A stretch of 64,000 nucleotides of DNA from NCBI GenBank assembly GCA_038373885.1, contig JAWZYV010019530.1, forward strand, positions 372,001 to 436,000, written 5' to 3'. Below, piece by piece: positions 23,101 through 36,300 of the stretch. The stretch is from Cheiracanthium punctorium. Its lineage: Eukaryota; Arthropoda; Arachnida; Araneae; Cheiracanthiidae. Position numbers and translations under genes: made by a program. The notes under the pieces were generated by a model. That model saw only the letters and a program-made list of their open reading frames with translations. It was not told the DNA's origin and made no database searches. Numbering within the stretch: position 1 is the first letter of the stretch; the number at the start of each line of letters is the position of its first letter.

Positions 23101-26100
23101 AACAAAAAATTGAAGCTGATATTCTTGGCAATTCTTAATTCAGTTGATAAAGGGTTAAGAGCACGCTTAAATCTACTGAGTAAAATAATAATCAAACGGA
23201 GTATATTTTAACTCAATTTTTGACTTCAAACAGCCATTCTCCCGATTGAGTAAGATTGGCTCCATTCATTCACAAAAATCAATGGAGCGAAAAATTCTCA
23301 ATTTTTGAGCATTCTACAACAGCTCCATTTAGCCTAAAAAATAATCAAAAAAGAGGAGTGTTTTTACAAAATCTGTCCGTTTTTTATTAATATATCTGTA
23401 CTCAATTAAGATTATTATTTTAAGCTAGAAAAAAGGGTGTTTTATGAAAATTGGCTGTTTTTGATGAATATATTGAATGATTCGTTTTCTTCATTTTTTA
23501 TTATCAGAGCTGTAATCTATGATTATAAGCCCGAGAAAATAAATTTTAAATCAAGGCAAATGCATTACATATATCTTAATACACTATAAAAAGTATTTTT
23601 TAATAAATAGAATATATGTTCACTATAGTCTCTAGTTATAAAACGAATTCACAGCACAGTCAGAATCCAGAAATAATCATTGTTAAACCAGCTGTGAGAT
23701 TTAATTAAAGCAGCAACCCAATTTATTTACATGAAAAAGGTAAAATAGTACTTACTCGCTTGACTGAAGATATCATAACTTCATTTGTTTTACAACAGCG
23801 ACGAGATTTCTAAAATCCAATCGTAAGAAACTATGCACATTAAAACAAAATTTTTACCGAAAGCATCCTCTCCACATTTAGGCTGAATTTATTTCACAAC
23901 TCTGAAAATGAAAAAGATGCATTTGGTATTCAGATATAAAATAAAATTATCACCAGCGAATACATCGAGAAGTAATCACCCACAGCATAAGGACTTAGCA
24001 TTAAGTAAAGTACATATAGTATCCTCTTTAGAAATTCTTTTAATTCATATTTTGATAACGACATGTTTGTTCTTCGATGCCCGCCGTAAGCCACGATTCC
24101 CGCGTTGTGACTATGTACCGTTGTCCGTTGAAGAGCGTTGGCCACGTGATAGTAATAGGATATCTTACCAGTCATCTTTTCGTGGGGGAGAGACAGAATT
24201 CTCAAATAGACAAGATTTAAGTGAAAATAGAGCTAAATAGAATCTAGCGAATTGGGAGCATTGAGGCGAATTTAGGAGTTTACAAATTATTGCCTTTAAG
24301 GAGTATTTTTCGGAAATTTTTAGCGTAAAAGGATTTAAATCAGCCGATAAGAAATTTAATCAATAAAGGACTGTTAGTTTTAATCAATAGATTTAAGTGT
24401 GTGCGCCAATTCCCATCAGCGTACACGATTCCCACGGCAGCCCAGCGGTGAGAGGTATGCACTAGAGATGAGTTCGGGCTCATTTTTTGAAGCCCGAGCC
24501 CGCCCGAGCCCGAGGACTTTTCATCCGAGCCCGCCCGAACCCGAAATTTCAGCTAAAGTTAAAAAAAAATTCAAATACTTCATTGATAGAATACAATAAA
24601 TTTTGCCGTTTGTGCAAATTAAAGAAAAATGTAGCTGCAAACTCCCAATGCACTTTCTAATTCTTTGTATTCATCCTTTATCAAAAAATGTCGGATCTCA
24701 TTACTAAGGAATATAAACCGCCGTTATAAAATACCCAAAGAGCTTCACGCACCTTCTAGGTGCCCGTGCCGCTATTTTTATTTGTTTATTTATTTATAAT
24801 AAGTACTTTTATTTTCCCCACGAATCACTTTTTAAAATCTATTACAAGCAGTATGTTCAATAAAGCAGAAATTTTTCACGAGCCCGAGCCCGAACACAAT
24901 TGTGAATTACAGAGCCCGATTGTTCTGTAATTCACAATTGGAAGGTTCGGGCTTGGGCTGAGCCCGTCTCATCTCTAGTATGCACCCTCTCAAGGATTGA
25001 CCAAGCCGGTGCTGCTTTACTTTCCGTGTACTTATAGGTGCAGAGTTTAGCGACTAGGCCATTGCGGGACTCTGAAATTGAATATGGGGAATTCGTCACA
25101 CAAACTAGTCATTCTGCTGTGATTAGCCAGAATACCACGGACTAGAAACGTTCCACACTTTCGTCTATATACCGGTTGTATGTGTACACCTAAACAACGC
25201 CAGCCACGCCATTGCAAAGAACGTCGTTTGCCGAATTTTATTACAATCATCTTTAGCGTAGACTGCAATATAAGTTTGCTTAACTAATCTGCACTCTTAA
25301 AATGCGCCTTATACTCTAGTGAGATTACGTACAAAATTTGAGAATTACATCCTAAAAAGTGTCAGAGGTATGAAGATAAATAGATGCTGACTTAAGCCAC
25401 TTTTCAATGGTTCTCGAAGGGGAAAAAATTGCGTCGGATGACCGTATTTCAGGTGTTTCGTACAGAAATTACAACAAGAAAATAATTTTTGCCACGCTAG
25501 CAATAAATGTTTACACACGCATTCATGTATGGCCCCCGATCATCTTAAGATATCTCTAAAATGTTTTATGATGAAAGTATGCAATTTTGTCCATCACTTC
25601 TTTATTGTATGAGGCACATTTTTGCTAGTTTTGCTACAGTTTGTCAAACAGTGCTCCGAAAAGCACTATGTGAGCTGTACGATGGTGACATGTGCTCAGA
25701 AAAATTATCTATAGCTGTCTTAGCCTGTAATACACCAGGCTCGGAGTGACACAAGATGCGCTAACAAAATTCAAAGTGCTCCAACATAAAAAAAAAAGTT
25801 TGCAAATCCTGGTTTAAAGCATTAACTTGACTTATGTGCAGTTTTACGAACATTATCGTTGGACAACATTGAAAGTAACGTTGTTAATTTACAATGCTTA
25901 CAAACGCTTACAATGCGTTACAAATTTCGAGGATAATTTTTTGAGTAGAGACATAGCCGCAAAAGGTACAATATATCAAATACGTCTTCTCTAAGTGTCA
26001 CATGTGTCAAAAATGCAATTTTACCATATTGAATGACAACTCGCAGGAAAGCAGTTTTCGTTTTGAAACATCAATCGTGGGAAAATCGACTGAAATATTT

Positions 26101-27305
26101 AAAAGGTCGTCTGAAAAAACAATTGTCAGTATTTGGAAAAAAAAATTCTCTTCAAAGAAATTAGATCCTCAAACTATTGACATTTCGCAAAACAAAGTTG
26201 TCTGGATTCTGCCCTAGTCAAATTAATAAAGTAATTTAGTGTCAGTCAAAAGGTTTATAGCTTGTGAAGCCAGTACAATCGTGTCCGTCAAAATAAATTG
26301 ACGCAACTATCCTAGTTTATAGTAACCGTCAGTAATGTTGTATCAGTAACAGTGCGTTGCTGACAAATTTATGCAAAATAACTTTTTTTTCAATTCATAT
26401 CAGTCATTAAGAATACTTAATGTTTTACATTGCGTGCAACGCATCTTTTAGAAAAAAAAAAAAATTTGGAGAAAACTTTTCCCATATTATATTGTATGTT
26501 TTCCCCTCCGTAAATCATTGGCCAAGGTTTGTTAATAAAATCAATATATTGATTTTTCTTCGGCCACAATGAGCACTGTTTATTGATTGCCTTTAGAATT
26601 TTTTCTTCGTTAATAAGTGGCAGTTTTATTTATTTCCGATTTGCATGAACAAATAATTTTGAAAGAAGCCATCTATTTGAAACTCTAATGCATTTCTTGA
26701 AAGTTTCACTCAAAAGATAGATTAAATATCTTTAGTAATACTGTTTCTAGATAGTTTTATTTATTTACTTATTTACTTATTTGTTTTTGTGTGTGTGTGC
26801 TAATTCGTTTCTATTAACATGAGACGTGCACCTTATGTATACTTTTCATACGCTTTTGTGAAAACCTTTCTATTATAATTGTTAATAAACATTCATTTAT
26901 TATTTTATACTTTCATATTAAAATAAATAGAATATTTATAAGTCACTCATAAAATTGTGATAAATTATAGGCTTTAACCCATTAGCACCCACCTTTTTTC
27001 AGCACATTCTCAAATTTATGTTGATGCCAGAAGTGATAAATAAATTTCCGTGATTTGAGTGGTATGAAGAACGTAAATCTTTTTCTAAAAATGGGAATAA
27101 AACAGGGAAATATTCTCATTTAAACTTGCTATCGCTGAGTATTTTGTAGAAATCAGATTTATTATTCAAGAAAAGAAACTGGGAAAATAAACTAATGCTT
27201 AAATATTTGAGTGATTTACAATTTCTCGACGGTTTAAAAATAGATCGCTGGGCATTAATGAGTTAACGAAAAGATTTATACGCAATTTTTAAGTGAATGG
27301 CACCA

Positions 27306-27338
<33 letters not shown>

Positions 27339-30300
27339 TTCGGCGGTGAGGGTGGAAGTATTTCCATATTTTTATTTTTCTTCTAATAATGTTTTGTGGA
27401 AAACAAAACTAGGCTAATTTATTTTAAAGTATGGATTTTGGGTACTTAATTGTTTATATGTCTTATGAAAACAAAATTAAGGAACACAAAAATAACATAT
27501 ACCTAATTTTAGGTTTTTCGTATCTTTTGTACGTTCTCAAATGAAATACTCCTCAATACATATCATTAATTTGACTATTCATATCATCTATTTAAATTCG
27601 GTTTGACCAGGATCCTGTTTTAATAAATAAATTCCTTATGTTTCACCTAATTGATTTCATTTATCATAATTATTTTCAGGAAATAAACCTTTTATTTTTA
27701 GGGGGGGGGGAGGGGTGACGATAGCAGTTTTCAAAGGACTCTTTAAAAATGTTATATTCATGCTTGTTGAAAGTCATTTCTTATTTCAAAGTTAAGATTA
27801 TCTGTCTCCTTTGAAATGGCCATTTCGGACTAAAAATTTAAATTTCTGATTTTTGACTCAATTTATAGAACTCACTTTAGAGCTTCCAAAACACCTTAAT
27901 TTTTGTTTTTATGATAATTAGAAACAAAGTTATAGCCAGTTAAGTAAGCAAGTAGAGCATAATGTTCCTTCTTTAAGTGCGTTTACTGAAAAACTAAGTT
28001 TTCAATAGTTTTTCTTCACGATAAAACAGATTACTCCAACAGTTTCATAGATATGTATATGCAATTTTTTCACAAATTTATTTCTATACTTTGAACTAGA
28101 ACTTAAGTTTTATGTATAAATTTGATTATATTATTTGATTATGTATAAAATGATTTTACAGATTTTACTTATAAAAAAATGATTTTTTTAAAGAAATCAG
28201 CGTTTTTCTATGTGCTTTGACAGCTTTCATTTAATATAAGGAATATCACAAAACCCTTAGTTCATTGCTCAGTTAAATGTCTTAATAATGTACAGTGTGA
28301 AGGGAATTGAGATATGTTTTTCCAATTTCTCTACGGCTGCTACCGTTAATGCAAAATTTTGCTTCATTTTAAAACAAAATAGCACGGGTTTTTCTTTTAA
28401 TTTTCACCCAAAAATATGAAATTCGCATTTATTTTCATTGTTCAAAGTCCCATTACAACTGAAAACAATTATATTTAATCCATATTACGTATTTTTTAAA
28501 GTGCTCCGAACGCTGACAGAAACCTTAATGTATTTATGAAACATTCCTTAACAATGTAAAATAAAAATTAAATGAAATAGTTTCCGTGGATTTCCTGTCA
28601 GAACGTCGACAGTATCTCCAGGCCTCATTGAAAAATTTCAAGATAAAAGTTTCCGCTGATTTCGGAATATTTTAAACACAATTTATTAAGTATGCAAAAG
28701 GGTAACTAACACCGTTAGCTCTGCGTCTACGATCGTAGTAATTTATAGTTCATGAAACAGTCTGATATCTTCATTAACAAGCTGGTGACTCTTCAGTCTT
28801 TCACTTCTGTGTGAAGCTGACATTTATAGCTGTTACATTTTCTTAGGTTCGACTTGTTATATACTTAATTAAAAAAGAGCTACTTTTTAGAAAAAATCAG
28901 TTTTCCTTTCATTAAAACTAAAAGGCATTAAATCAAAATCACTTCCCTCGTGAAAATATTAACGATCTCACGGTATGATGTAGAAATAATTTACTGGTGC
29001 AATTTATAGAACGAGCACATAAATTGAAAGATTTTGGTGAAATGTTGTTCCTAGTGTGATTTTTGTTTTCTATCTTTGTAATGGCCGACCTACTTGAAGG
29101 CTTGACCGCTACGAAGGCCGGAGTTGTTGGTCATTTCATTATGGGGAGACTAGTACGCAGACCAACATTGCCCCCCTGTGAGCAGTCGATTCCGATGTCG
29201 ACTGATGTCGATGATTTCGATTCCAAAGATGTGTTTTATGTAACAAGGAAGAAAAATACGGCTCACTGATGAATAATGATACACTTTCCCTCTTAATGGA
29301 ATAAGGAAGAAAAATAGGGACGACGCATGGATTACGATACGCTTTCAATAAAGAGCACTTTAGAGTGTATTTAAAATATGAATGTGTTTCAGATTTTTAT
29401 TTTTAGCGCACGGGTGCTATTTCTTTCAAGCACGGGATTTTTGTCTGCGCGGCGCGCCGTGGTCACTTTTCCGTTGGAATGTTTTCTGCAGAGTGATTGG
29501 ATATGGCTAACGGAAACATGGACTATCCCTTCAGATGATTTTCAAATACCAGGATTCACTTGGGTCGAACCGATAGACAGTGGTTTCCGAAACAGAAAGC
29601 CATCTGGAGTTATAATTTTTATAGAGAAAAACTTTATAAAAATCACTTTATAAAAAGAATATAAAACACTTTGCCCGTGCCTACACGAGCCAGATCAAGG
29701 GTGTTCAAAGCGTCATTGCGTATATTCGAGATAAAGTGAGATTTGCAGTTACATGCGGTAGTCCTCGAATTTCTTTTGAAGATAAATTAGACGCTTTATT
29801 CGAAACGTTTCTGAAGGAGGATCGAATTAAATTCCGATCCAAGATCCGATTTCATAACTGAAATGGATACTTTAGATTTTTACAATACGCACTCATCCAA
29901 AACATTTCACCACTAGGGGGGAAAAACAACTGATGCCCATGTTCAGCAACAAAATGACGTGAACAGGAGTCTACATGAGCACTTATAGTTATCATTTTCC
30001 TCTACATGGCAGAACTGATTGAATAGATTTTTTTTAAAAAATCTGAAATTCTTCCAGCCGAGTGCGTCAATAAAATCTGGAAGAATTTCTGATTTTTTAA
30101 AAAATTTTTATTTTATTTTATTTACTTATTTTTCCAGGTCTGAGCGGTTCAGCAGCTGACCTGGCCCGCCGGAGAGAAGTGTTCGGTCCGAACAGTATCC
30201 CCCCAAAACCCCCCAAGACATTTCTGCAGTTGGTGTGGGAAGCCCTGCAGGACGTGACCCTCATCATCCTGCAAGTAGCCGCCCTGGTTTCCCTCGGACT

Positions 30301-33300
30301 GGCCTTCTACGAGTCACCCCCAGCAGAGAAAGAGAAAGGTAAGACCCCCCCATCCAACTAACACCACTCTTGTCCAACACCACCTCCAGAATGCTGTTAT
30401 TGTTGTGCACCGCTCATGCATTCCTGAAGCGAGTTGGTAGCACGATTCAGTTCTTCATCCATAAGTGGAGAATGTACAAAGAAAAAAAAATGTTCATAAT
30501 AAGTTAGGAAGAAATACTGCGTTAAAAAAAAATTCCTCTGGTTAACTGTACAAAAAAGAAAAAATGACACCTTTTAAAGTTTGTATACGAAATTTATATA
30601 CAGGATAGATCTAAACTCTTGGGCAAAACTTTAAGGGGTGATAGGGCACATAATAAGGAATTATAATCACATAGCAATGTGGGGTCAAAAACGCAGATTT
30701 CACTTACGCGGTAATAATCACTTTGTGAAAAATATTGAAGTGTTTGTCTCATTTCTTAACCAAGTTTCATAAACAATAGGCTCGTCTCCAAAAATTTCAT
30801 CCGTGAAATAAAATAGAATTTTTAAACTATGAATTTTAGTCTTCTGTTTTCGGAGAAAAATACATTAGTATCTGACGAGCAAGGGTCGAAAAGTGCCCCT
30901 TTGTTTCGGCACTTATTCCAAAGTGATTATTAACAGCTACATGAAGACCGTGTTGCCGACCCCACATTACTATGCGATTCTGATTCCTTATTATGTGCCC
31001 TATCGCCTCCTAAAGTTTTGTCCAAGAGTTTAGATTCACCCTGTATACAGGGTGTCCCGTAAATACCGCCCAATCTCTGCACAGCCAGATTCAACGTTGG
31101 GAGTGTGTAAAAAATATCCATAGAACTGCACCTGTGCGACGCATAGTTTTTGAGAAAAATTGGAAGAAACAGAGTATGACGTCACATCCGTTGCAATTAG
31201 TAAAATATGTGTCCCATACACGTAATGGGGGTGAATTAAAAAATTTAGTCTTGTTGGGAAAAAAGATATCGAAAATGCTGATTTTTATATTAACTTGTGA
31301 GAAACTCACTGATGATTTAGTACTTCAGATTTTCAGAATCGTGAGCTGAAAGCATATTTACAGGAGATGTTGCATTCATGTAGAAATCTCAGTGTACTAT
31401 GGGTTATTAGTCACATGTTTTTGCAGTTTGTTAGTTAAGCTACCCTTGACTGCAGTTTGAAGGATAAATGTTTGCATGTATGAACTTAAAATATAACGCA
31501 TGTGTCTACAAGTCTAATTTTAATTGGTCAAAAGAATTCCGGGGCTGGTTTCATGCTTTAAATATTTTAATTAAAAAAGAGTGCCAGAGTGATAAAGCTG
31601 CTGTGGCATCATAACTGGGTGTACATGACAAGAGCTATTGAGTATACTGAAACATTTTACTTCAATATTTATTGAATCCGTCTATGCTAAATCCAAAATG
31701 TTTCAAAAGATCGTCGCCAAACTTAACATGCTGGTCTGTCATACTAGGACAAGCAGCATTTACACAGGAACTTGGGTCCGGAAATGCAAACGGCGACCGC
31801 TAGAGGGCGATTTCGAAGGCTTGTGGAAGCCTGATAATTTTAGCCTAGGGCGTTACCTTGAGATGGAATAATCGGTTTATTAACTCGGAATGGGCCGATC
31901 TGCATTACGTGTATGGTGCTGCGGATGGGAATGGACGAGCAGCGGTACGGATGTACCTTGACCGCAGTGTTCGCTGGCGTAAAGTGGAGGGAGAAATTAT
32001 GTCAAAAGAGGCGTGACTATTTTTGTAAATGGTTTATTTATCAATGTAACTTCCCATGCGCGGCTCCGAGGCTTAAATGATTGCGCTTCCATTAACCTGC
32101 TAGCGTCTCCCTCTACCGGTCGACGTTTGCATTTCTAGACAGAAGATCCTGCGTAAATCTTTTTTGTCATGGACTGACAGACCAGCGTGCTACGTTTAGC
32201 AATGACCTTTTGCGACGGACTGTATAATTTATCTATTTACAAAAATGTAGAACTACAAAGTATGCCTAGGCATATAGAAGCCAAAGGAAATGTCAACCAA
32301 TACTCACTGATTTTCTTTTATCCTCTGTTTTTTGTATTATAGTTTGTATTTTTTAGCAGAAAATAATGAAGGAATGTATAATAAATAAAAAATAAAATCG
32401 TTCATACTATTCAATCAACTTTTTTTTTCAATTCTATTTTGTTACGCGACAGAAATATCTTTTTTTATGGGAGAGTGTCTCCAGAGTTTTGGCAACATAC
32501 TGTAGCATATTACATTTTGGTTTCAGTTATCTTTGTTTCTTTGTGAATGTGATGTTCCATTTCTTCTGCCGTTGACTGATGCTTCAAACACCTTTGCCAT
32601 TGACCGTTTTTGTTCCAACCCCAGGTGGTCACGACGATAGTGAGAGTGAAGCGGGCTGGATAGAAGGAGTGGCTATCCTGGTGTCGGTGGTGATCGTGGT
32701 GTTGGTGACGGCCTTCAACGACTACACGAAAGAGCGGCAATTCCGGGGTCTGCAGAACCGGATAGAAGATGAGCACAAGTTTTCTGTGATACGGGGTGGA
32801 GAGGTGATGCAGATACCCGTCAGCGACATAGTCGTGGGCGACATCTGCCAAGTTAAATACGGTGAGTACATGTTTTCTGCTGTTCCTGTTGTTGCTCTGC
32901 TTGCTGTTCTTCATCGTCCAACTAGAATGACGAAGACAGACCCAATCCATGAATCCACTTGAGAAAGTCGTATACGAGAAGGGGGCGGAAGCAGGGCCCG
33001 ATTAACCTCTGAAGTCAGGGGAAGCTTAGTCTCATTTCTGCCACCCCATCCTCATCCCCTTTTTGTTTGGGAAAAGTAAAGTTTTAATGATTTTCTTTCA
33101 TAAAAATATTTTATTTGTAAAAAGAAATTTCATTGATTTAATTAATTCTAATGATTTTCTTTGATAAAAGCATTTTATTCATGAATTTGAAATTTTTCTT
33201 TGATAAAAATATTTTTTCTTTAATCTTCATAATGGGGTTTAGTTCATTGTAACGAGATTTTACAGTATTTTTGAAATTACTTTAAACATTAACAAATAAC

Positions 33301-36300
33301 TAAAAACATTACCTTACTGGAACATTAAACTTTATTAATTGAGTCCTATTTTTCATTAGACATGGCTTTTTTTATGAATTCTTTGTTTGTTTAATGACAT
33401 CATAAAAATCACAACACAGAATTTGAGAATTAATTTTGACATTTAGAAGATGTTTAACATTACATATTAAAAGTCTACCCCTCTCTGCCAGCCAAATAGT
33501 CCCCCAACTGCAGTAGATGTCCCAGGCAAAGACATCGCAAACAACCAATTTAGAAATGTTGCGACATAAAGTATCAAGACTTCTGAAAAGCACCACTTCT
33601 TTTCATTAAAAATGATAACAATAACTTAAAAGATCATTTAAAAACAAAATTTTGAGTTTTTATCGCAGTTTTTCAGTCATTTTCGGGGCCCCCTTCAAAT
33701 TCTGAGGGGAAGCTCAAGCTTCCGGTGCCTTTTCAGTAATCAGGCCCTGAGCGGAAGAATAGATATCTTCCCAAAGAATCTAGGACGTGATCAGTTGAAG
33801 GCTGGTGTCAGTGACATTTTGGACAGAGAAAGTAGGTTTCCTCACATATAGATAATAAGGCCATTTCAGATGGCCATTGGCTAGTAGCAAGAATTTATTT
33901 CGGTGGACAGTATCTCCTATCCATAAATTCATGTGGCGGGGTCCCATGTGCAGGGGGTAAATATTGGACAAGGTCAGAAATAGTGTCAAAAAAGTACCAT
34001 AAAATTCTGAAAGTAGCAGGTTCCATTAAGCACAGTTTATGGTACTGCGAGCGATCGTGTTTTAAATTAAAACCAAGTTTGGCAAATTAGAAATATATTG
34101 GAATTAGCTTATCCATCTTTTACCTAAATTACGTTGAAAAGTTGTTTAACCCCTTAATCTTCGCTCCCGTCAAAATCACGGGCTAAGCTTTCTCCCTCTA
34201 TTTCTCGTGCCCGTCCAATTTCCGGGCAATACTGTTCAAAAAAATGCGCCAGAAAGATAAGAGCGTTCCAATTCTGATGCACGGATTTTTTTGTAATATA
34301 TAATTTTACACAACAGATGACAATACCAGAGTATTTTTAACTTAATTCGGAGATAGTTTATTTTTAAATACATGGTAGCAGTACTCAAACACACGTGTAT
34401 TTGTGATATGCATTATGCAATCTTAGCTTACTTTTTTTTTTATTTATGTTCAAAGAAAATTTTAGAAATGTTTACTTATTTTACGTAGTAAGTTTAATAA
34501 AACTTTCTAGTGTTTAAAACATATATTTTTAATGATTCCCTGCTTACTACAAAACACACATTCAGTCACAATGACCCTGAATGTTGGCTTTTCCTAAAAA
34601 TTATTTTTTTTTCTCTAGTGCTTAAAATGTCCAAAACCTTAAAATGAATAAATATACTATATATGCACTTGTTTTATACAATTTTCTGGAATAAAAGAAA
34701 TAAGCATTTTTATGACCGTTTTCTTGAAAATAATACGACGGTTAAGGGGTTAAGGTGTAAGTAAAGGTCCATGTAAAAAAACTGACTTTGAAATCTTTTT
34801 CAAAGTCAAAAGGTTACGTAAATAATTAAAAAAATAGCCGGATTTTTTAATTATTGTTGTTGTTACAAAGGTATAATGTATGTTATCACTAATAAACTAA
34901 GACCTACTTTTTTTACATTTTCTGAGTAAAGAACATTATTTTTTGTTTATTTTTGCATTATTAAGTCTTCTTTTCTTTCCGATGGAAAAACTGGAGCTGC
35001 CTTTTATTACGAAAATTTAAGGATTTGCCGAGAACTGAAGAGTTTTTGCTGCCAGCCTCAAAAGCTTCTTTTCGGCCCATCTGTACTATGATTAACCCCT
35101 TAACAGTTTCATTTTTTTTCAGAATTCGGTCCCAAAAATGTCACATTTTTTTATTGCATTTTTTTGTTCATTTTACATTTTACATTTAAGTAAAGATATG
35201 TTATTAAAATTAACATTTCTAATATTTTTAAGCATTTATTACAACTTTTTTTCTTTAATGAAAATAATCTATTTTCCCTGCAAGTTGGCCTCACCATGGC
35301 ACAGTGGTTATGCCACTGAAAATGGTAGATGGCCGAAGTGTGAAGGTCCCGGGTTCGGGTCCCATCGCGCGGCTGTCGATCTAACGGTCTGGAGTTTTGG
35401 TAGGTTTTCTCCAGATGTAACGTGAATACGCGTTAGAACCCCATAGAAAGTCCTCCTACCAAGGCACCCCCCTGGCAGATCGCCCTAGTGTAGCGTTGCC
35501 ATAATCACACACAACAACCCTGCAAGTTGTTTTTTTCCCCTACATGAACGATAAACAAGGAAGTCACACTTACAAGTAAAATAGTACAATTACTTTATTT
35601 TCGATTACAATTCAATTGTTTTCTTACAAAACATCTACACGAATAATTTGTTACTAAAAATAGGAAAGATACGGGCGAAACAGCTAAAGCCAAATAGAAA
35701 TCAGATTGCCCGTACGGCGTACGGGCAAATCAATAAAGGCCCGATAGCCGCGCCCGTACGGCATACGGGCAAAACAGGGAAGGGGTTAATAGTTATTCTT
35801 CTCACAATCTGTGTCTTAATAAATGCAAAGGAATGTGCTCATATTTCGTTTTTCTCTCTACAGGGGACCTCATGCCAGCGGATGGTGTGATCATCCAAAG
35901 CAACGATCTGAAAATAGACGAAAGCTCCTTAACGGGAGAGTCAGATCACGTGAAGAAAGGGGAGGATTTCGATCCTATGTTACTCTCAGGTGAGAGACTC
36001 AGTGATTCAGCCATGAAGATAATGCATGATATTGATCACGAGCTGGTGATCAATATCATGCATTATCTTGGTGAATGGTGCGGTTTCACCGCAACATTCG
36101 TCATGGGGCCGTATTTTTTTGAAGAGGTCACTCCAAGAGGGTTCGAAACCTGCTCTGTCGCAGGAAAACGGTATCAGAACATGTTGCAAACATTTGTGAT
36201 CCCTGAACTGCAGCAACATGGCCACCTCCAGGGCACGATATTTATGCAGGATGGTGCACCTCCCCATACTGCTCGTGGCGTTGAATAAGTGTTACGGGCA

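Larger units (their letters stand above)
14199..30137 (+). other. PMCA: PMCA intron 1 (15.9 kb)
   Basis: A phase-1 GT-AG intron filled with repeats listed separately. In 16511-19266, 20026-20931, 22641-24454, 25641-26973, 27340-29377 and 29660-30137 I see only AT-rich sequence, homopolymer runs and short unremarkable frames. No alternative PMCA exon was recognised. Confidence 0.7.
30339..32624 (+). other. PMCA: PMCA intron 2
   Basis: Carries two TIR elements (30601-31043 and 31712-32218). Between them, 31044 onward starts ACAGGGTGTCCCG, a motif often seen at ends of arthropod repeats, but no matching second end was found. 32219-32624 shows nothing. Confidence 0.6.
32862..35863 (+). other. 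PMCA: PMCA intron 3
   Basis: Almost half is three elements (32992-33749, 34146-34753, 35092-35789). 33750-34145 and 34754-35091 show no structure. Confidence 0.65.

Noticed and set aside
29063..29269. Extra coding exon (frame beginning after ATGGCCGACCTAC)
   Set aside because: Slightly higher GC than surroundings, but no PMCA or other family similarity and no clear flanking splice pair; left unassigned.
32510..32950. 146-codon minus-strand open frame
   Set aside because: It is antisense to PMCA exon 3 and its composition follows from the exon's codon usage; no protein family features.
35286..35365. Functional tRNA gene
   Set aside because: A and B boxes are present but the sequence continues as a SINE body and no complete cloverleaf can be drawn.
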